Below are positions 1-9,558 of a stretch of 64,000 nt of DNA, one piece after another; position 1 is the stretch's first letter, and every line of letters starts with the position of its first letter. A program made the translations under genes and the position numbers. Below the pieces are notes generated by a model. That model did no database searches, was not told where the DNA came from, and was given only the letters and a program-made list of their open reading frames with translations. This DNA is from Parvibaculum sp963975745 (lineage in GTDB: Bacteria > Pseudomonadota > Alphaproteobacteria > Parvibaculales > Parvibaculaceae): assembly GCF_963975745.1 (NCBI RefSeq), contig NZ_CAXBIB010000001.1:186001-250000 (forward strand), in the 5' to 3' direction.

Positions 1-487
1 GTTGAGTTTGGTGGCTCAGTTGCGCGACGCCTATGAACGGATATCGGTGATCGACCGGCAAATCCTGGTCTGGCATCGTTCAAATGAAGAGAGCCGGCGG
101 CTTGAGACCATCCCCGGGATCGGACCGATCACAGCGAGTGCGATGGTGGCGACGATCACGGATCCCACCCTCTTCCGCAGCGGCCGAGACCTCGCCGCCT
201 GGATTGGCCTTGTTCCCCGCCAGAACTCGAACGGCGGCAAGGAACGACTGGGGCACATAAGCAAAAAGGGTGACAGCTATCTCCGCCGGTTGCTCATCAC
301 CGGTGCCATTGCCATGTTGCGGTTTGCCCACAAAGGGCAAGGCGGTCGAACGACACAATGGGCGGCGAACTTGCTCAGCCGCAAGCCTTACAAGGTCGCC
401 GCCGCGGCGCTGGCAATCAAGATGGCGCGGATCGTCTGGGCGGTCATGACGCGACAGGAAGAGTTCCGGCCACGGCTGGCAAGCTGA
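1..487 (+). CDS. IS110-family (IS1111 group) transposase, C-terminal part, cut by window start
   Basis: The reading frame is open to the first base, so the N-terminal DEDD catalytic half lies outside the window. What remains is the C-terminal Transposase_20 domain: a helix-hairpin-helix-like IPGIGPITASAM motif, then LAAWIGLVPRQNS and the GHISKKGDSYLRRLL segment, whose conserved serine is the candidate second catalytic residue in this family. The pattern and the long non-coding tail behind it resemble the IS1111 subgroup. These enzymes move circular intermediates under guidance of an element-encoded structured RNA. The visible domain is intact, but I cannot tell whether the full gene is. Confidence 0.9.
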   Translation, partial: LSLVAQLRDAYERISVIDRQILVWHRSNEESRRLETIPGIGPITASAMVATITDPTLFRSGRDLAAWIGLVPRQNSNGGKERLGHISKKGDSYLRRLLITGAIAMLRFAHKGQGGRTTQWAANLLSRKPYKVAAAALAIKMARIVWAVMTRQEEFRPRLAS

Positions 488-770
488 CATCGCCGGGACG
501 ACGTTGACTTGACTTGAACTTGATGGACAGTGAATTGGTGAGGTGCTGAGGATGTGATGACGATACGGGTCGACACCCGGGATCAGAAGAACCCGTCTAA
601 CAGTGGCTGCGTCTTTGAACGCGATGACCTGAATGGGATCTGATCTTGCGGACTTCATCATGGCCAGCGGCATAACATTGCCGCACATCAAAGGCCGGAC
701 ACATGACCGCCACCGACCCAAGCGTTCTCTATCCAAAAGTCCTTGCCAAAAGGGGGCCGTCCACACATGC
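488..770 (+). other. 3' non-coding tail of the IS110/IS1111 element; candidate guide-RNA region
   Basis: There is no convincing gene in this stretch. Its position, between a transposase stop and the likely right end of an IS1111-group element (a GGGGCCGTCCACA sequence at about 754-765), is where that group encodes its bridge/seek RNA. The assignment rests on position and family; I did not fold it. Bases 771-816 show nothing recognisable. Confidence 0.35.
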
Positions 771-816
771 CCCTTGGAAACTGGACCGTTTGAAGCCTGA
801 AAATTCTAGTCAAAGA

Positions 817-1100
817 ACTTTTGCCCAACCTTGGACCGGGTGGGCTGGTAAATTCCGGCTTCATCTGACCGCAGGCTGGCCGGGGTTGCCGGCCGGAAGA
901 TGAAGCTTGATCGGCACTTCGTTTCCGATCGCACTGTGCGGTCGGACCTCGTTGTAGTCTCTACGCCAAGCCCCGCGTTTTTGATCGCGCTTCGTCGAGG
1001 CTCAGGAACCAGTTGGCATTCAGGCACTCCGCCCGGAACTTGCTATTGAGGCTTTCGATGAAGGGTTGCGGAGCCTTGCCATCTTTGCGCTTCGTCCATA
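817..1100 (-). pseudogene. IS3-family transposase (OrfB) 3' remnant with frameshift
   Basis: Read on the minus strand, the sequence gives the classical IS3 OrfB integrase tail: PFIESLNSKFRAECLNANW, then LSLDEAR. After a frame change and a stop it continues as RDYNEVRPHSAIGN and ends AGNPGQPAVR plus TGA. The N-terminal part of the DDE domain is absent, so it is inactive debris. The last codons and the terminal non-coding part recur at 25745-25830. The divalent-metal operon begins only about 10 bases beyond this remnant. Confidence 0.85.
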
Positions 1101-1110
1101 AGATCGCCGG

Positions 1111-1506
1111 ATGACGCGCCGCCAATCCTCGCTGAAAGCTTCCTTGACGGTGCTGTGCATTGTCTTGATGGCCACTTTTTCAGCGGCGTCCACCGTGCAG
1201 GCCTTGCACGAACTGGAGCATCAGTGGGACGCGGCGGGCGAACACGATCATCATCCGGTCAATCAGCTTGCTGCTGCCTTCGCCGGAATCGACGGAAGCG
1301 GCGACAAGGCGGACCGGGATGGCACTGCAGGCCCCGGACATCATCACCATGGGGACGGTCAGCCAAATTTGCCCATCTGGGCCAGCGCGGGCATATGCAT
1401 TGATCGGAACGAGGACAGGTTAGCGATTGCGCCGGAGCGCGCCTTGTCCGATATGCCAATCTACGGCCCCGAACGTCCTCCCAAACATCTCTCAGCCAGC
1501 GTTTGA
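1111..1506 (+). CDS. Small secreted His-rich protein heading the RND metal-efflux operon
   Basis: A protein of 131 residues with an N-terminal hydrophobic segment (about residues 9-30) that looks like a Sec signal peptide. Two histidine clusters follow, HDHH near residue 45 and GHHHHGDG near residue 76, and the tail ends in ERPPKHLSASV. It probably sits in the periplasm and binds metal, in the manner of small CzcI-like proteins at the head of czc operons; that role is inferred from composition and position. It lies 53 bases before the outer-membrane factor gene. No clear ribosome site precedes the ATG, so the start is uncertain. A second protein of similar design heads the copper operon at 9596. 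Confidence 0.6.
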   Translation: MTRRQSSLKASLTVLCIVLMATFSAASTVQALHELEHQWDAAGEHDHHPVNQLAAAFAGIDGSGDKADRDGTAGPGHHHHGDGQPNLPIWASAGICIDRNEDRLAIAPERALSDMPIYGPERPPKHLSASV

Positions 1507-1559
1507 CCGCCCGCATCCCCGGATGCGGCCTAATTCATGTCTGCCTGTGAGATCATATC

Positions 1560-2849
1560 ATGCCGCTCATCCGCGATGCGCGCCGTCTGGCGCTCTACCG
1601 GCTTGTGTTACCGTTCGGTGGTGCACTTCTCGCACTGTTTTCAGGGACCGACGCTGTCGCACAACCTCAGACTCTAACCTTGTCCGACGTCCTCGCGCGG
1701 ACAATTAGTTACGACCCGACAGCGAGAGCCGGTGCCGCACGTATCCGGGCCGCCGAGGCCAATCTCGACCAGGCCGATACGAGGCCCAATCCGGTTCTCG
1801 GTATCGAAATGGAGGATTTCGCCGGATCGGGCAATTATTCGCGTTTTGACGAGACGTCGACCACACTTTATTACGAGGAGTTGTGGGAGCGCGGCGGCAA
1901 ACGAAAAGCTCGAACGGATATCGCCGGAGCGGAACTGACACTGGCCGAAAAGCGAAGAACCGCCAACCTGCTCGATCTGGCAGCCGAGGCGCAGGCCGCG
2001 TGGATTGAAGCGCTTGCGGCGCAGGTCGCGGCGACGCTTGCCGAAGATCGTCTCGCGGCGGTCAAACAGATTGGACGCGAGTTTCAACGCCGCACCGACC
2101 GGGCTCTCGATCCGCAGTTCGCGCATGAGCGTATCCTTGCAACGCTCTCTCAGGCGCAGATAGACAGTGCGCAGGCAGTGCTGACCGCGCAGACCGCCCG
2201 CGCGACGCTCGCCTCCTATTGGGGAGGGGACGGGAATTTCCGGCTGGATGAGACCGAGTTCACCCGGCTCGCGATGTACGGAGAACTCGACGACGATCCC
2301 ACAGACCTCGCCCTCCTGACGGCGGCGCGTGAGACGGCAGCCGCTCGTGTCCGGTTCGAAAGAGCCAATAGCGTCCAGGACGTTTCGTTGCGCGCGGGAC
2401 TTCGCCACTTCTCGGCCGACGACGATGTCGCGGTTGTTTTCGGGGTGTCGATACCTCTCGGTATTTACGATACCAACCGGGGCGGAATCGAGCGTGCTCA
2501 AGCCGAACAGCTGGCGGCGGAGATCGAGATCGCCGCGGCGCGGAACAGACGACAGCGTGAGATAGCCCGGCTGATTGCCGCGCAATCCGCCGGTGCCGAT
2601 GAAATCAGACAGCTTGATGCCGAGGTCTTTCCCCGACTTGAACGGGCGGTAGAGCTGGTCCGCCAGGGGTTCAACCGGGGCGGCACCGCCTTCTCGCTCC
2701 TTGAGGTAACGGAAATCCAACGCGCCCTGACCGATGCGTATTCCCGCCGGATCGAACTGCTCCGCCGTTTCCACCTCGACGGCATGCGTCTCGATCGCCT
2801 AAGGGACCGCCACGCTTCCATCCTTTCCAATGTAGAGCATAACCAATGA
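1560..2849 (+). CDS. czcC: TolC-family outer membrane factor of RND metal efflux (CzcC-like)
   Basis: A protein of 429 residues, normal for the family. A signal sequence (about 1-35) is followed by two repeated outer-membrane-efflux (OEP) domains rich in Ala/Arg/Glu coiled-coil helices, for example AARIRAAEANLDQADTRPN early on and the matching second half after residue 230. It would form the trimeric outer-membrane channel that joins the adaptor and pump encoded next. Its stop overlaps the start of the adaptor gene by four bases (ATGA), so the genes are translationally coupled. The metal is assigned from the pump, not from this protein. Confidence 0.88.
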   Translation: MPLIRDARRLALYRLVLPFGGALLALFSGTDAVAQPQTLTLSDVLARTISYDPTARAGAARIRAAEANLDQADTRPNPVLGIEMEDFAGSGNYSRFDETSTTLYYEELWERGGKRKARTDIAGAELTLAEKRRTANLLDLAAEAQAAWIEALAAQVAATLAEDRLAAVKQIGREFQRRTDRALDPQFAHERILATLSQAQIDSAQAVLTAQTARATLASYWGGDGNFRLDETEFTRLAMYGELDDDPTDLALLTAARETAAARVRFERANSVQDVSLRAGLRHFSADDDVAVVFGVSIPLGIYDTNRGGIERAQAEQLAAEIEIAAARNRRQREIARLIAAQSAGADEIRQLDAEVFPRLERAVELVRQGFNRGGTAFSLLEVTEIQRALTDAYSRRIELLRRFHLDGMRLDRLRDRHASILSNVEHNQ

Positions 2850-4102
2850 CTCATGCCTTCATCGGCCGCCTGATGGCGGCGATCACAGTGCTCGCGATGA
2901 TCGCGGGTTGTGACGATTCTCCTTCTTCCGGGCGTGGCCACGGCCATGACGAACTCTCGGTGGATCAGGATTATGAGCGTGGCCCTCATCGTGGCCGAAT
3001 GCTTCGCCACGACGATTTCGCGTTAGAAATCACCATCTTCGAGGATCGGGCAGATCCGGAGTTCCGTGTCTACGCCTACCGGTCGGATAAGCCGATCGCT
3101 CCGGCCAGCATCGATCTCGACATTGAGCTCCACCGACTCGGAGGGCGTGTCGACCGCTTCGCGTTTACTCCCCAGGACGATTATCTTCGCGGGGACGGCG
3201 TGGTCGTGGAGCCGCATTCATTCGATGTCCATGTCCGGGCAGCGGAGAGCGGCCTGCAGCACGAGTGGTCCTACGAATCCCATGAGGGCCGGACGATCAT
3301 TTCGGCGCAGGCGGCACGTGCCGGCGGAATCGAAACGGAAATTGCCGGCCCCGCAACTATCAGCCACCTCGTCGATCTGGCCGGACGGGTCGAAATTGTG
3401 CCGGAAGGCAAAAACGAGATTCGCGCCCAGTATCCCGGGCGCATTCTGGAAATGCGGGCCGAACTGGGACAGGTAGTGGGCGAGGGGCAAATTCTTGCCC
3501 GCATCGAGGCAAGCCACAGCCTTCGGGCATATTCCGTTCTCGCGCCGATGAACGGCGTGATCGTCGCGAAGGGCGCCAATATTGGTGACCTTACGGGCGA
3601 CCGACCGATGTTCGTCGTCACCGACCCAACTCGGCTTCATGCCGAACTCTTTGTCTATCCGGGGGATGCCGAAAAGATCCGAGCCGGTCAGACCGTTGAC
3701 GTTCGGGGCTTCTCGAACAACGCCCGGACGCGGGGCGAAGTCGAAGTCGTATTGCCTGTCGCCGACGTCAACAGTCAGACACTTGTTGCACATGTCGCCT
3801 TGCCCCCATCGGCCGCGGAAAATTTCCGCCCCGGCATGAGCGTTGAAGCCTCCGTCGAGGTTGCATCCGGGGAGGTTCCTCTCGCCGTTCGTACCAGAGC
3901 GTTGCAGCGTTTCCGCGACTTCATCGTTGTCTACGCCAGGGTCGACGACACCTACGAGGTGCGGATGCTTGATCTCGGACGACGCACTCCCGAATGGACC
4001 GAAGTGCTGGGCGGACTCGAACCCAGCACCGAATATGTGACAGACGGCGCCTTCCTGATCCGCGCTGATATCGAGAAGTCGGGAGCCAGCCATGACCATT
4101 GA
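2846..4102 (+). CDS. czcB: RND efflux periplasmic adaptor lipoprotein (CzcB-like)
   Basis: A membrane-fusion protein of 418 residues. A lipobox (LAMIAGC, Cys22) predicts lipid anchoring in the inner membrane. A GRGHGHDE stretch lies just after it and the protein ends in HDH, both possible metal-binding elements. A CzcB-specific N-terminal beta domain precedes the barrel-sandwich (RAQYPGRILEMRAELGQ and VLAPMNGVIVAKGA) and the C-terminal beta barrel. It links pump and outer-membrane factor and may pass metal to the pump. Its 3' end overlaps the pump gene by 11 bases. Confidence 0.88.
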   Translation: MTHAFIGRLMAAITVLAMIAGCDDSPSSGRGHGHDELSVDQDYERGPHRGRMLRHDDFALEITIFEDRADPEFRVYAYRSDKPIAPASIDLDIELHRLGGRVDRFAFTPQDDYLRGDGVVVEPHSFDVHVRAAESGLQHEWSYESHEGRTIISAQAARAGGIETEIAGPATISHLVDLAGRVEIVPEGKNEIRAQYPGRILEMRAELGQVVGEGQILARIEASHSLRAYSVLAPMNGVIVAKGANIGDLTGDRPMFVVTDPTRLHAELFVYPGDAEKIRAGQTVDVRGFSNNARTRGEVEVVLPVADVNSQTLVAHVALPPSAAENFRPGMSVEASVEVASGEVPLAVRTRALQRFRDFIVVYARVDDTYEVRMLDLGRRTPEWTEVLGGLEPSTEYVTDGAFLIRADIEKSGASHDH

Positions 4103-7100
4103 CGCAAATGCCGGGGTCGGTGCGACGAGGCCGCCACTTCTCGAACGCATCATCGCCGGTTCCATACGTTTCCGCTGGGGGGTGCTGGCGCTTGTTCTGC
4201 TTTCCGCAGCCATCGGCGTCTGGAGCTTCCAGCGTTTGCCGATCGACGCGACGCCGGACATCACCAACGTCCAGGTCCAGATCAATACCGAGGCACCGGG
4301 CTTCACGCCGCTCGAGTCGGAGCAGCGCATTACCTTTCCGGTCGAAACGGCCATCGCGGGCCTCCCCGGTTTGCACTACACGCGCTCGATCTCCCGCTAC
4401 GGACTGAGCCAGGTGACGGCTGTCTTCGACGACGGCACCGACATCTATTTTGCCCGCCAACTCGTCAACGAACGGCTGCAGGGCGCGCGCAGTCAGCTGC
4501 CGGAAGGCGTCAGTCCGGAAATGGGTCCCATTGCGACAGGCCTCGGCGAGATATTCATGTACACGCTTGAGGCACATCCCGAGGCGCGCAAACCGGATGG
4601 GACTGCTTATACATCCGAGGATTTGAGGACCCTGCAGGACTGGGTCATCCGTCCGCAGCTCAGGAACACGCCGGGCGTTACCGAGGTCAACAGCATCGGT
4701 GGTTTCGTGCGACAATACCACGTGACGCCCTATCCGGACAGGCTGTCGGCATATGGCATCACGATGAGCGAAATCGTCGCCGCGCTCGAGCAGAACAACG
4801 CCAATGTCGGTGCGGGATATGTGGAACGCTACGGTGAGCAATACTTGATCCGTGTTCCCGGTCAGGCATCGGCGATCGAGGATTTGCAGCAGATCGTCGT
4901 TGCTCATCGCTCTGGAGCGCCGATCCGCATTGCGGATGTCGCCGGTGTCGCGACAGGCGAGGAATTGCGAACGGGGGCGGCAACCGAGAACGGTCGCGAG
5001 GTGGTTCTCGGGACGGTATTCATGCTGGCGGGAGAGAACAGCCGCGTCGTGGCGCGCGCCGCGGCCGAGCGTCTCACACAGGCGGCGAAAGCCTTGCCGC
5101 CCGGTGTCGAGGCCGTAGCGGTCTACGACCGCACGGACCTCGTCGAACGCACGATCCGGACCGTTGAAAAGAACCTACTCGAAGGGGCGCTGCTCGTCAT
5201 CGTGGTTCTCTTTCTGCTGCTCGGAAATATCCGCGCGGCCTTGATCACTGCCGCCGTCATTCCCTTCTCGATGCTGCTGACGGTCACCGGGATGGTGCAG
5301 TCGAAAGTCTCCGGCAATCTGATGAGCCTCGGTGCGCTCGACTTCGGGCTCATTGTGGATGGCGCGGTCATTATCGTCGAGAACTGTCTGCGCCGGCTGG
5401 GCGAGGCCCAGTACCGCCTGGGACGGTTGCTCGACCGGGACGAGAGATTCGTGCTTACGGCATCCGCCGCCAGCGAGGTCATCAGGCCTTCGCTGTTTGG
5501 CGTGACAATCATCACCCTTGTCTATTTACCGATCTTCGCCCTGAGCGGCGTCGAAGGAAAGATGTTCCATCCGATGGCGATTACCGTCGTCATGGCGTTG
5601 ACGGCCGCGCTCCTTCTGTCCCTTACCTTCGTTCCGGCGGCCGTTGCGATGTTCGTAACCGGAAAGGTTGAGGAAAAGGACAGCCGGTTGATGAGCTGGG
5701 CACGGCGGCTCTATGCCCCGGTCCTCGATACTGCGTTGAAATTTCGTATCTCGATGGTCGCAGCAGCTGTCGTCTTGGTTGTAATATCGGCACTTGCGGC
5801 GAGCCGGATGGGATCGGAGTTCATCCCGAACCTGGACGAAGGCGATATAGCTCTACATGCCTTGCGCATTCCGGGGACAAGCCTCAGTCAGGCGATCCGG
5901 ATGCAGCAGGTGCTCGAGGCAGAACTCGCGCCCTTCCCGGAGGTCGAACGGATCGTGACGAAGATGGGGACCGCGGAAGTGGCAACGGATCCGATGCCGC
6001 CCTCGGTCGCCGATACTTTCATCATGCTCAAGGACCGCAGCGAATGGCCGGACCCGAGAAAGCCGCGCGCGCAGCTCGTTGCGGAAATGCAGGCTGCCGC
6101 CGAATCCGTGCCTGGCAACAACTATGAATTTACCCAGCCGATCCAGATGCGGTTCAATGAACTTCTGTCCGGCGTCCGTGCGGATGTCGCCGTCAAGGTC
6201 TTTGGCGATGATCTCGATGAACTGTTGCGTCTCGGTGAGGCTGTCGAGAGCGTGGTAAGTGGCATCCCCGGCGCTGTCGATGTAGGTATTGAGCAGATCA
6301 CCGGGTTGCCGGTGTTGCAGATTACGCCGGATCGCGCAGCGCTCGCTCGGTACGGTCTCAATATCAGCGATGTCCAGGACGTCATTTCAATATCGATTGG
6401 CGGTAGGACCGCCGGGCAGATATTCGACGGGGACAGGCGGTTCGATATCGTTGTGCGTTTGCCCGAAGCCCAGCGGCGCGATATTGACCGGATCGGAAGA
6501 TTGCGCGTGCCGCTTCCCCTGTCGGGGTCAGGGCCGCGCGAGTTTGTGCCTCTTGAGAACCTGGCGGCAATCGACATCGTGATCGGTCCCAACCAGATCA
6601 GCCGGGAGGACGGCAAGCGAAGGGTTGTCGTCACCGCCAATGTCCGCAGCCGCGATCTCGGCTCGTTTGTGAACGAGTTGCGCGACCGCATGGATGTGGA
6701 AGTCGAAATCCCTGCCGGCTATTGGGTCAGCTATGGTGGTACATTCGAGCAGCTCATATCCGCGGCACAGCGATTGAGGTTGGTCGTTCCAGCTGCCTTG
6801 TTGTTGATTCTCGGCTTGCTCTACGCCCTGTTCCGGTCTGCGCGAGATGTCGCGATTGTTTTTTCCGGCGTTCCGCTGGCCCTTACCGGCGGTGTCGCGG
6901 CCTTGCTGTTGCGAGGCTTTCCTCTGTCGATATCGGCCGGCGTCGGCTTCATCGCCCTCTCTGGTGTCGCCGTCCTTAATGGTCTGGTGATGCTCAGTTT
7001 CATCCGTCAGCTTCGCGCCGACGGCAGCGGCCTCGACTCGGCAATTCGCGAAGGTGCGCTGACACGATTGCGGCCGGTACTCATGACCGCGCTTGTCGCA

Positions 7101-7325
7101 AGCCTCGGTTTTGTGCCGATGGCATTCAATGTCGGAGCGGGAGCCGAGGTCCAACGGCCACTCGCGACCGTCGTCATCGGTGGTATACTGTCCTCGACGA
7201 TACTTACGCTGCTTGTTCTTCCCGCGCTCTATCGTCTTGTGCACGCGAAAGACGAGCGAGGAACTGGCGAGCCGAAGGCCGATCCGCGTATGATCCCGGC
7301 GGGAGGTCGGCCCGATGGAAGGTAG
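4092..7325 (+). CDS. czcA: Heavy-metal RND pump, divalent-cation type (CzcA-like)
   Basis: A proton-driven inner-membrane pump of 1077 residues, the usual size, with TM1 near residues 25-45, two large periplasmic loops and twelve predicted membrane helices. The TM4 signature DFGLIVDGAVIIVEN (D417, D423, E430) is the proton-relay motif of the Co/Zn/Cd/Ni branch. It differs from the Cu/Ag (CusA) branch, where the first Asp is replaced, so the likely substrates are divalent cations even though the next operon handles copper. The C-terminus is cytoplasmic and Pro/Gly rich. The gene looks intact. Confidence 0.92.
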   Translation: MTIDANAGVGATRPPLLERIIAGSIRFRWGVLALVLLSAAIGVWSFQRLPIDATPDITNVQVQINTEAPGFTPLESEQRITFPVETAIAGLPGLHYTRSISRYGLSQVTAVFDDGTDIYFARQLVNERLQGARSQLPEGVSPEMGPIATGLGEIFMYTLEAHPEARKPDGTAYTSEDLRTLQDWVIRPQLRNTPGVTEVNSIGGFVRQYHVTPYPDRLSAYGITMSEIVAALEQNNANVGAGYVERYGEQYLIRVPGQASAIEDLQQIVVAHRSGAPIRIADVAGVATGEELRTGAATENGREVVLGTVFMLAGENSRVVARAAAERLTQAAKALPPGVEAVAVYDRTDLVERTIRTVEKNLLEGALLVIVVLFLLLGNIRAALITAAVIPFSMLLTVTGMVQSKVSGNLMSLGALDFGLIVDGAVIIVENCLRRLGEAQYRLGRLLDRDERFVLTASAASEVIRPSLFGVTIITLVYLPIFALSGVEGKMFHPMAITVVMALTAALLLSLTFVPAAVAMFVTGKVEEKDSRLMSWARRLYAPVLDTALKFRISMVAAAVVLVVISALAASRMGSEFIPNLDEGDIALHALRIPGTSLSQAIRMQQVLEAELAPFPEVERIVTKMGTAEVATDPMPPSVADTFIMLKDRSEWPDPRKPRAQLVAEMQAAAESVPGNNYEFTQPIQMRFNELLSGVRADVAVKVFGDDLDELLRLGEAVESVVSGIPGAVDVGIEQITGLPVLQITPDRAALARYGLNISDVQDVISISIGGRTAGQIFDGDRRFDIVVRLPEAQRRDIDRIGRLRVPLPLSGSGPREFVPLENLAAIDIVIGPNQISREDGKRRVVVTANVRSRDLGSFVNELRDRMDVEVEIPAGYWVSYGGTFEQLISAAQRLRLVVPAALLLILGLLYALFRSARDVAIVFSGVPLALTGGVAALLLRGFPLSISAGVGFIALSGVAVLNGLVMLSFIRQLRADGSGLDSAIREGALTRLRPVLMTALVASLGFVPMAFNVGAGAEVQRPLATVVIGGILSSTILTLLVLPALYRLVHAKDERGTGEPKADPRMIPAGGRPDGR

Positions 7326-7372
7326 GAAAACTCCCTCGCTGGAACACGTAGTGCCACTCTTCAGGTGGCGTC

Positions 7373-7624
7373 ATGCTCCGAGTACTCAGGAAAAAAACTT
7401 AAAGACATCTATTCGTCGCGCAGGCGCTCGCCCTGATCGTCACCGGCCTCGCAATGGTGGCTCTTGGCCTCCTCGCCTATGAGATCGCCGGTGCCGAGGC
7501 CGGCGCCGTTCTCGGAACGGCGCTTGCGATCAAGATGATTGCCTATTTTGGGATAGCTCCGGTTACGACGGCCTTAGCGGCGCACTCGCCGCGAAGGACG
7601 CTGTGCGTCTTGGTCAGCCCCTGA
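7373..7624 (+). pseudogene. MFS transporter N-terminal fragment with in-frame stop
   Basis: Starting at the ATG at 7373, the frame reads nine residues, hits TAA at 7400-7402, then continues in the same frame as RHLFVAQALALIVTGLAMVA and on through two hydrophobic helices to KMIAYFGIAPV, ending at a TGA at 7622. This is the start of a major-facilitator efflux protein (normally about 400 residues) carrying a nonsense mutation and lacking everything after roughly residue 80. A small hairpin (GCCAC/GTGGC, 7353-7369) lies just before it. It is probably a dead relic of a metal or drug exporter once linked to the czc operon. Confidence 0.72.
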
Positions 7625-7690
7625 GAGGTGGTCCATCGTTCATTCGTTCAAGCGTCATACCGGCATGTGTATTCATCGTGATGCCATCAC

Positions 7691-8575
7691 ATGACCAAAT
7701 GGGTGAGTAAAATGGCATTCGTACGGTTCCTGCTTCGCTATCTGTATCTCCCGGCAATGCTGCTCGGTACAATCGGCAGCGGTATTCTGCTGATTGAATG
7801 GGGGTGGCCGAAATGGTCTCTCGTGCCACTCGGAATTCTCGCCATTCTGATATCCTTTATGGCCGAGCGAGTGGTTCCCTACCGCGACGATTGGAATCGG
7901 AATATCGGCGATGGACGGCGTGATGCATGGCACGCCGTTGTCAATGAAGCGCTCAACATCGCCAGCATCGCATCAGTGCCGGTCATCGCTGTCCATCTTG
8001 CCTTGTTTGACCTCTGGCCCAGCGATTGGCCGTTCTGGCTCCAGGCGCTTGGTGCAATCCTGATTCTCGACCTTGGAATCACGTTTGCTCACTTTGCCAG
8101 CCATAGAATCTCGTTTCTCTGGCGGTTCCACGCTGTGCATCACAGCGTCAAGAGAATGTATGGCTTCAATGGTTTGATGAAGCATCCGGTACACCAGTCG
8201 ATTGAAATGGCAGTGGGCACCGCACCGCTGGTGTTGATCGGCCTTCCTTACAATGTCGGTGCCGTCCTGGGGCTGGCTGTACTGGTTCAGCTTCTACTCC
8301 AGCATTCCAACGTGCGTTATGCCGTTGGACCATTGCGGTACATTCTCGCAGTCAACTCGGTACACAGGTTTCACCACCAGAAGGAAGCCGGTGCAGGCGA
8401 TGTTAATTTCGGTCTGTTCACAACATTAGGAGACCGCATATTGGGAAGCTACTGGTTCGATCGAAAGAAGATCTTCCGTAGCGAAGACCTCGGTATCGGA
8501 GACCGGCCTGATTATCCGATGAGCTACGGCGCCCAGCTTATCGAACCATTTCGTCGACAACGCAGAGCGACATAA
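7691..8575 (+). CDS. Sterol desaturase / fatty acid hydroxylase family membrane protein
   Basis: A membrane protein of 294 residues with four to five hydrophobic segments and the di-iron histidine boxes of the family: HFASH near residue 137, HAVHH near residue 149 and HRFHH near residue 223. Such enzymes hydroxylate or desaturate lipids using O2 and a di-iron site. The substrate cannot be read from sequence. A second ATG at 7712 is also possible as the start. It is convergent with the AraC-type gene and not clearly part of either metal operon. Confidence 0.85.
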   Translation: MTKWVSKMAFVRFLLRYLYLPAMLLGTIGSGILLIEWGWPKWSLVPLGILAILISFMAERVVPYRDDWNRNIGDGRRDAWHAVVNEALNIASIASVPVIAVHLALFDLWPSDWPFWLQALGAILILDLGITFAHFASHRISFLWRFHAVHHSVKRMYGFNGLMKHPVHQSIEMAVGTAPLVLIGLPYNVGAVLGLAVLVQLLLQHSNVRYAVGPLRYILAVNSVHRFHHQKEAGAGDVNFGLFTTLGDRILGSYWFDRKKIFRSEDLGIGDRPDYPMSYGAQLIEPFRRQRRAT

Positions 8576-8588
8576 ATCGGCGGGAGAG

Positions 8589-9353
8589 TCATCTTGCATC
8601 GATCACCTCGCTACGAAGGAGGCTTGTGGATGGTGTCACGCCGAACATGCGAACGAATGTACGCGTGAAGTGGGCTTGATCGGAGAAACCGGCGGCATGC
8701 GCGGCCGAGGTTGCGTTACCCCCGGCAGCGAATGCCGCCACCGCATTTTGCAGCCGAAGCCACAAGATGTAGGCTCTCAGTGGCAGACCTGTCTGTTGAC
8801 GAAATAGTAGAGAAAAATGGCTCGCGGAGAGATTCACCCTGGAAGCAACTGCTGAGAGGCGCATGCGTCCGTCTAGTCCCGCGCGAATGTGTTCAAGCGC
8901 CTCTGCGATCCGTGCATCGCCTGGTTCGATCTTTGCTGTGTCGACCTTAAACAGCGTACGTGCGATGTGCGCGTGGAAGATCGCTGCCGAATGTGCGAAT
9001 GGAATACCGGTGACCGATGGCCAACCTGTCATCAACTGTCGAACCTGCTGTTCATCGAGTTTTAGATATCGACGTCCGCAAAGCAGTTCGCGTGCGGCCT
9101 GTCCGACCCTGCTCATCGGCTCTATGTAGACGAAAATGAGCGGGTGAGATTGGGCTGGAAGAGAATGACGCTCTCCACTTGCGAGCAATATACCTTGCGA
9201 ACTCATTCCTGGTACTTCGGGCAGGTCGACCGCAAATACGCCGCGCGGACAAATTGTGAGCTGAAGGGCATGATGTGCGTGCACTTCCGTGCTGCCTGCG
9301 GGGCCTTTGTAGACCGCCCATCCGTTTCCGACCAAAATTTGTCCAGCCCACAT
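8589..9353 (-). CDS. AraC-family transcriptional regulator
   Basis: A protein of 254 residues. The N-terminal half is a cupin-like sensor (HAHHALQLTICPRGVFAVD). The C-terminal 100 residues form the double helix-turn-helix of AraC proteins, with ASRVNLSASHFSLLFRQQTG as first unit and AAGFSDQAHFTRTFVRMFG as second. It is divergent from the copper operon and convergent with the desaturase gene. The copper promoter next to it is MerR type, so this regulator probably controls something else, perhaps the desaturase gene. Target and ligand are unknown. Confidence 0.88.
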   Translation of the reverse strand: MWAGQILVGNGWAVYKGPAGSTEVHAHHALQLTICPRGVFAVDLPEVPGMSSQGILLASGERHSLPAQSHPLIFVYIEPMSRVGQAARELLCGRRYLKLDEQQVRQLMTGWPSVTGIPFAHSAAIFHAHIARTLFKVDTAKIEPGDARIAEALEHIRAGLDGRMRLSAVASRVNLSASHFSLLFRQQTGLPLRAYILWLRLQNAVAAFAAGGNATSAAHAAGFSDQAHFTRTFVRMFGVTPSTSLLRSEVIDAR

Positions 9354-9558
9354 ATCTTGTCTCCGGTTTGGGGGCTGTCGCCGCGGGTGAAGGCTATACC
9401 AGGAATGGGAATGGTTCGAGAAATGCGCTAAAAATTAAGCAGACAGTCATAATGGGTCAGCACATATGACATTCTGTGGTGCCGTCGAGACACGCATAGC
9501 CTGTGCAAGATTTCGGACTATATTCGATGCGACCGATTGTCGTTCGTGCATTTGCTGC

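Noticed and set aside
4092..7325. Cu/Ag efflux pump (CusA)
   Set aside because: The TM4 motif DFGLIVDGAVIIVEN has both Asp residues and the Glu of the divalent-cation branch; CusA-type pumps lack the first Asp there.
8589..9353. AraC-type protein as the copper-operon regulator
   Set aside because: The copper promoter has a MerR-type spacer and dyad. AraC proteins do not use this geometry, so adjacency is not good evidence.
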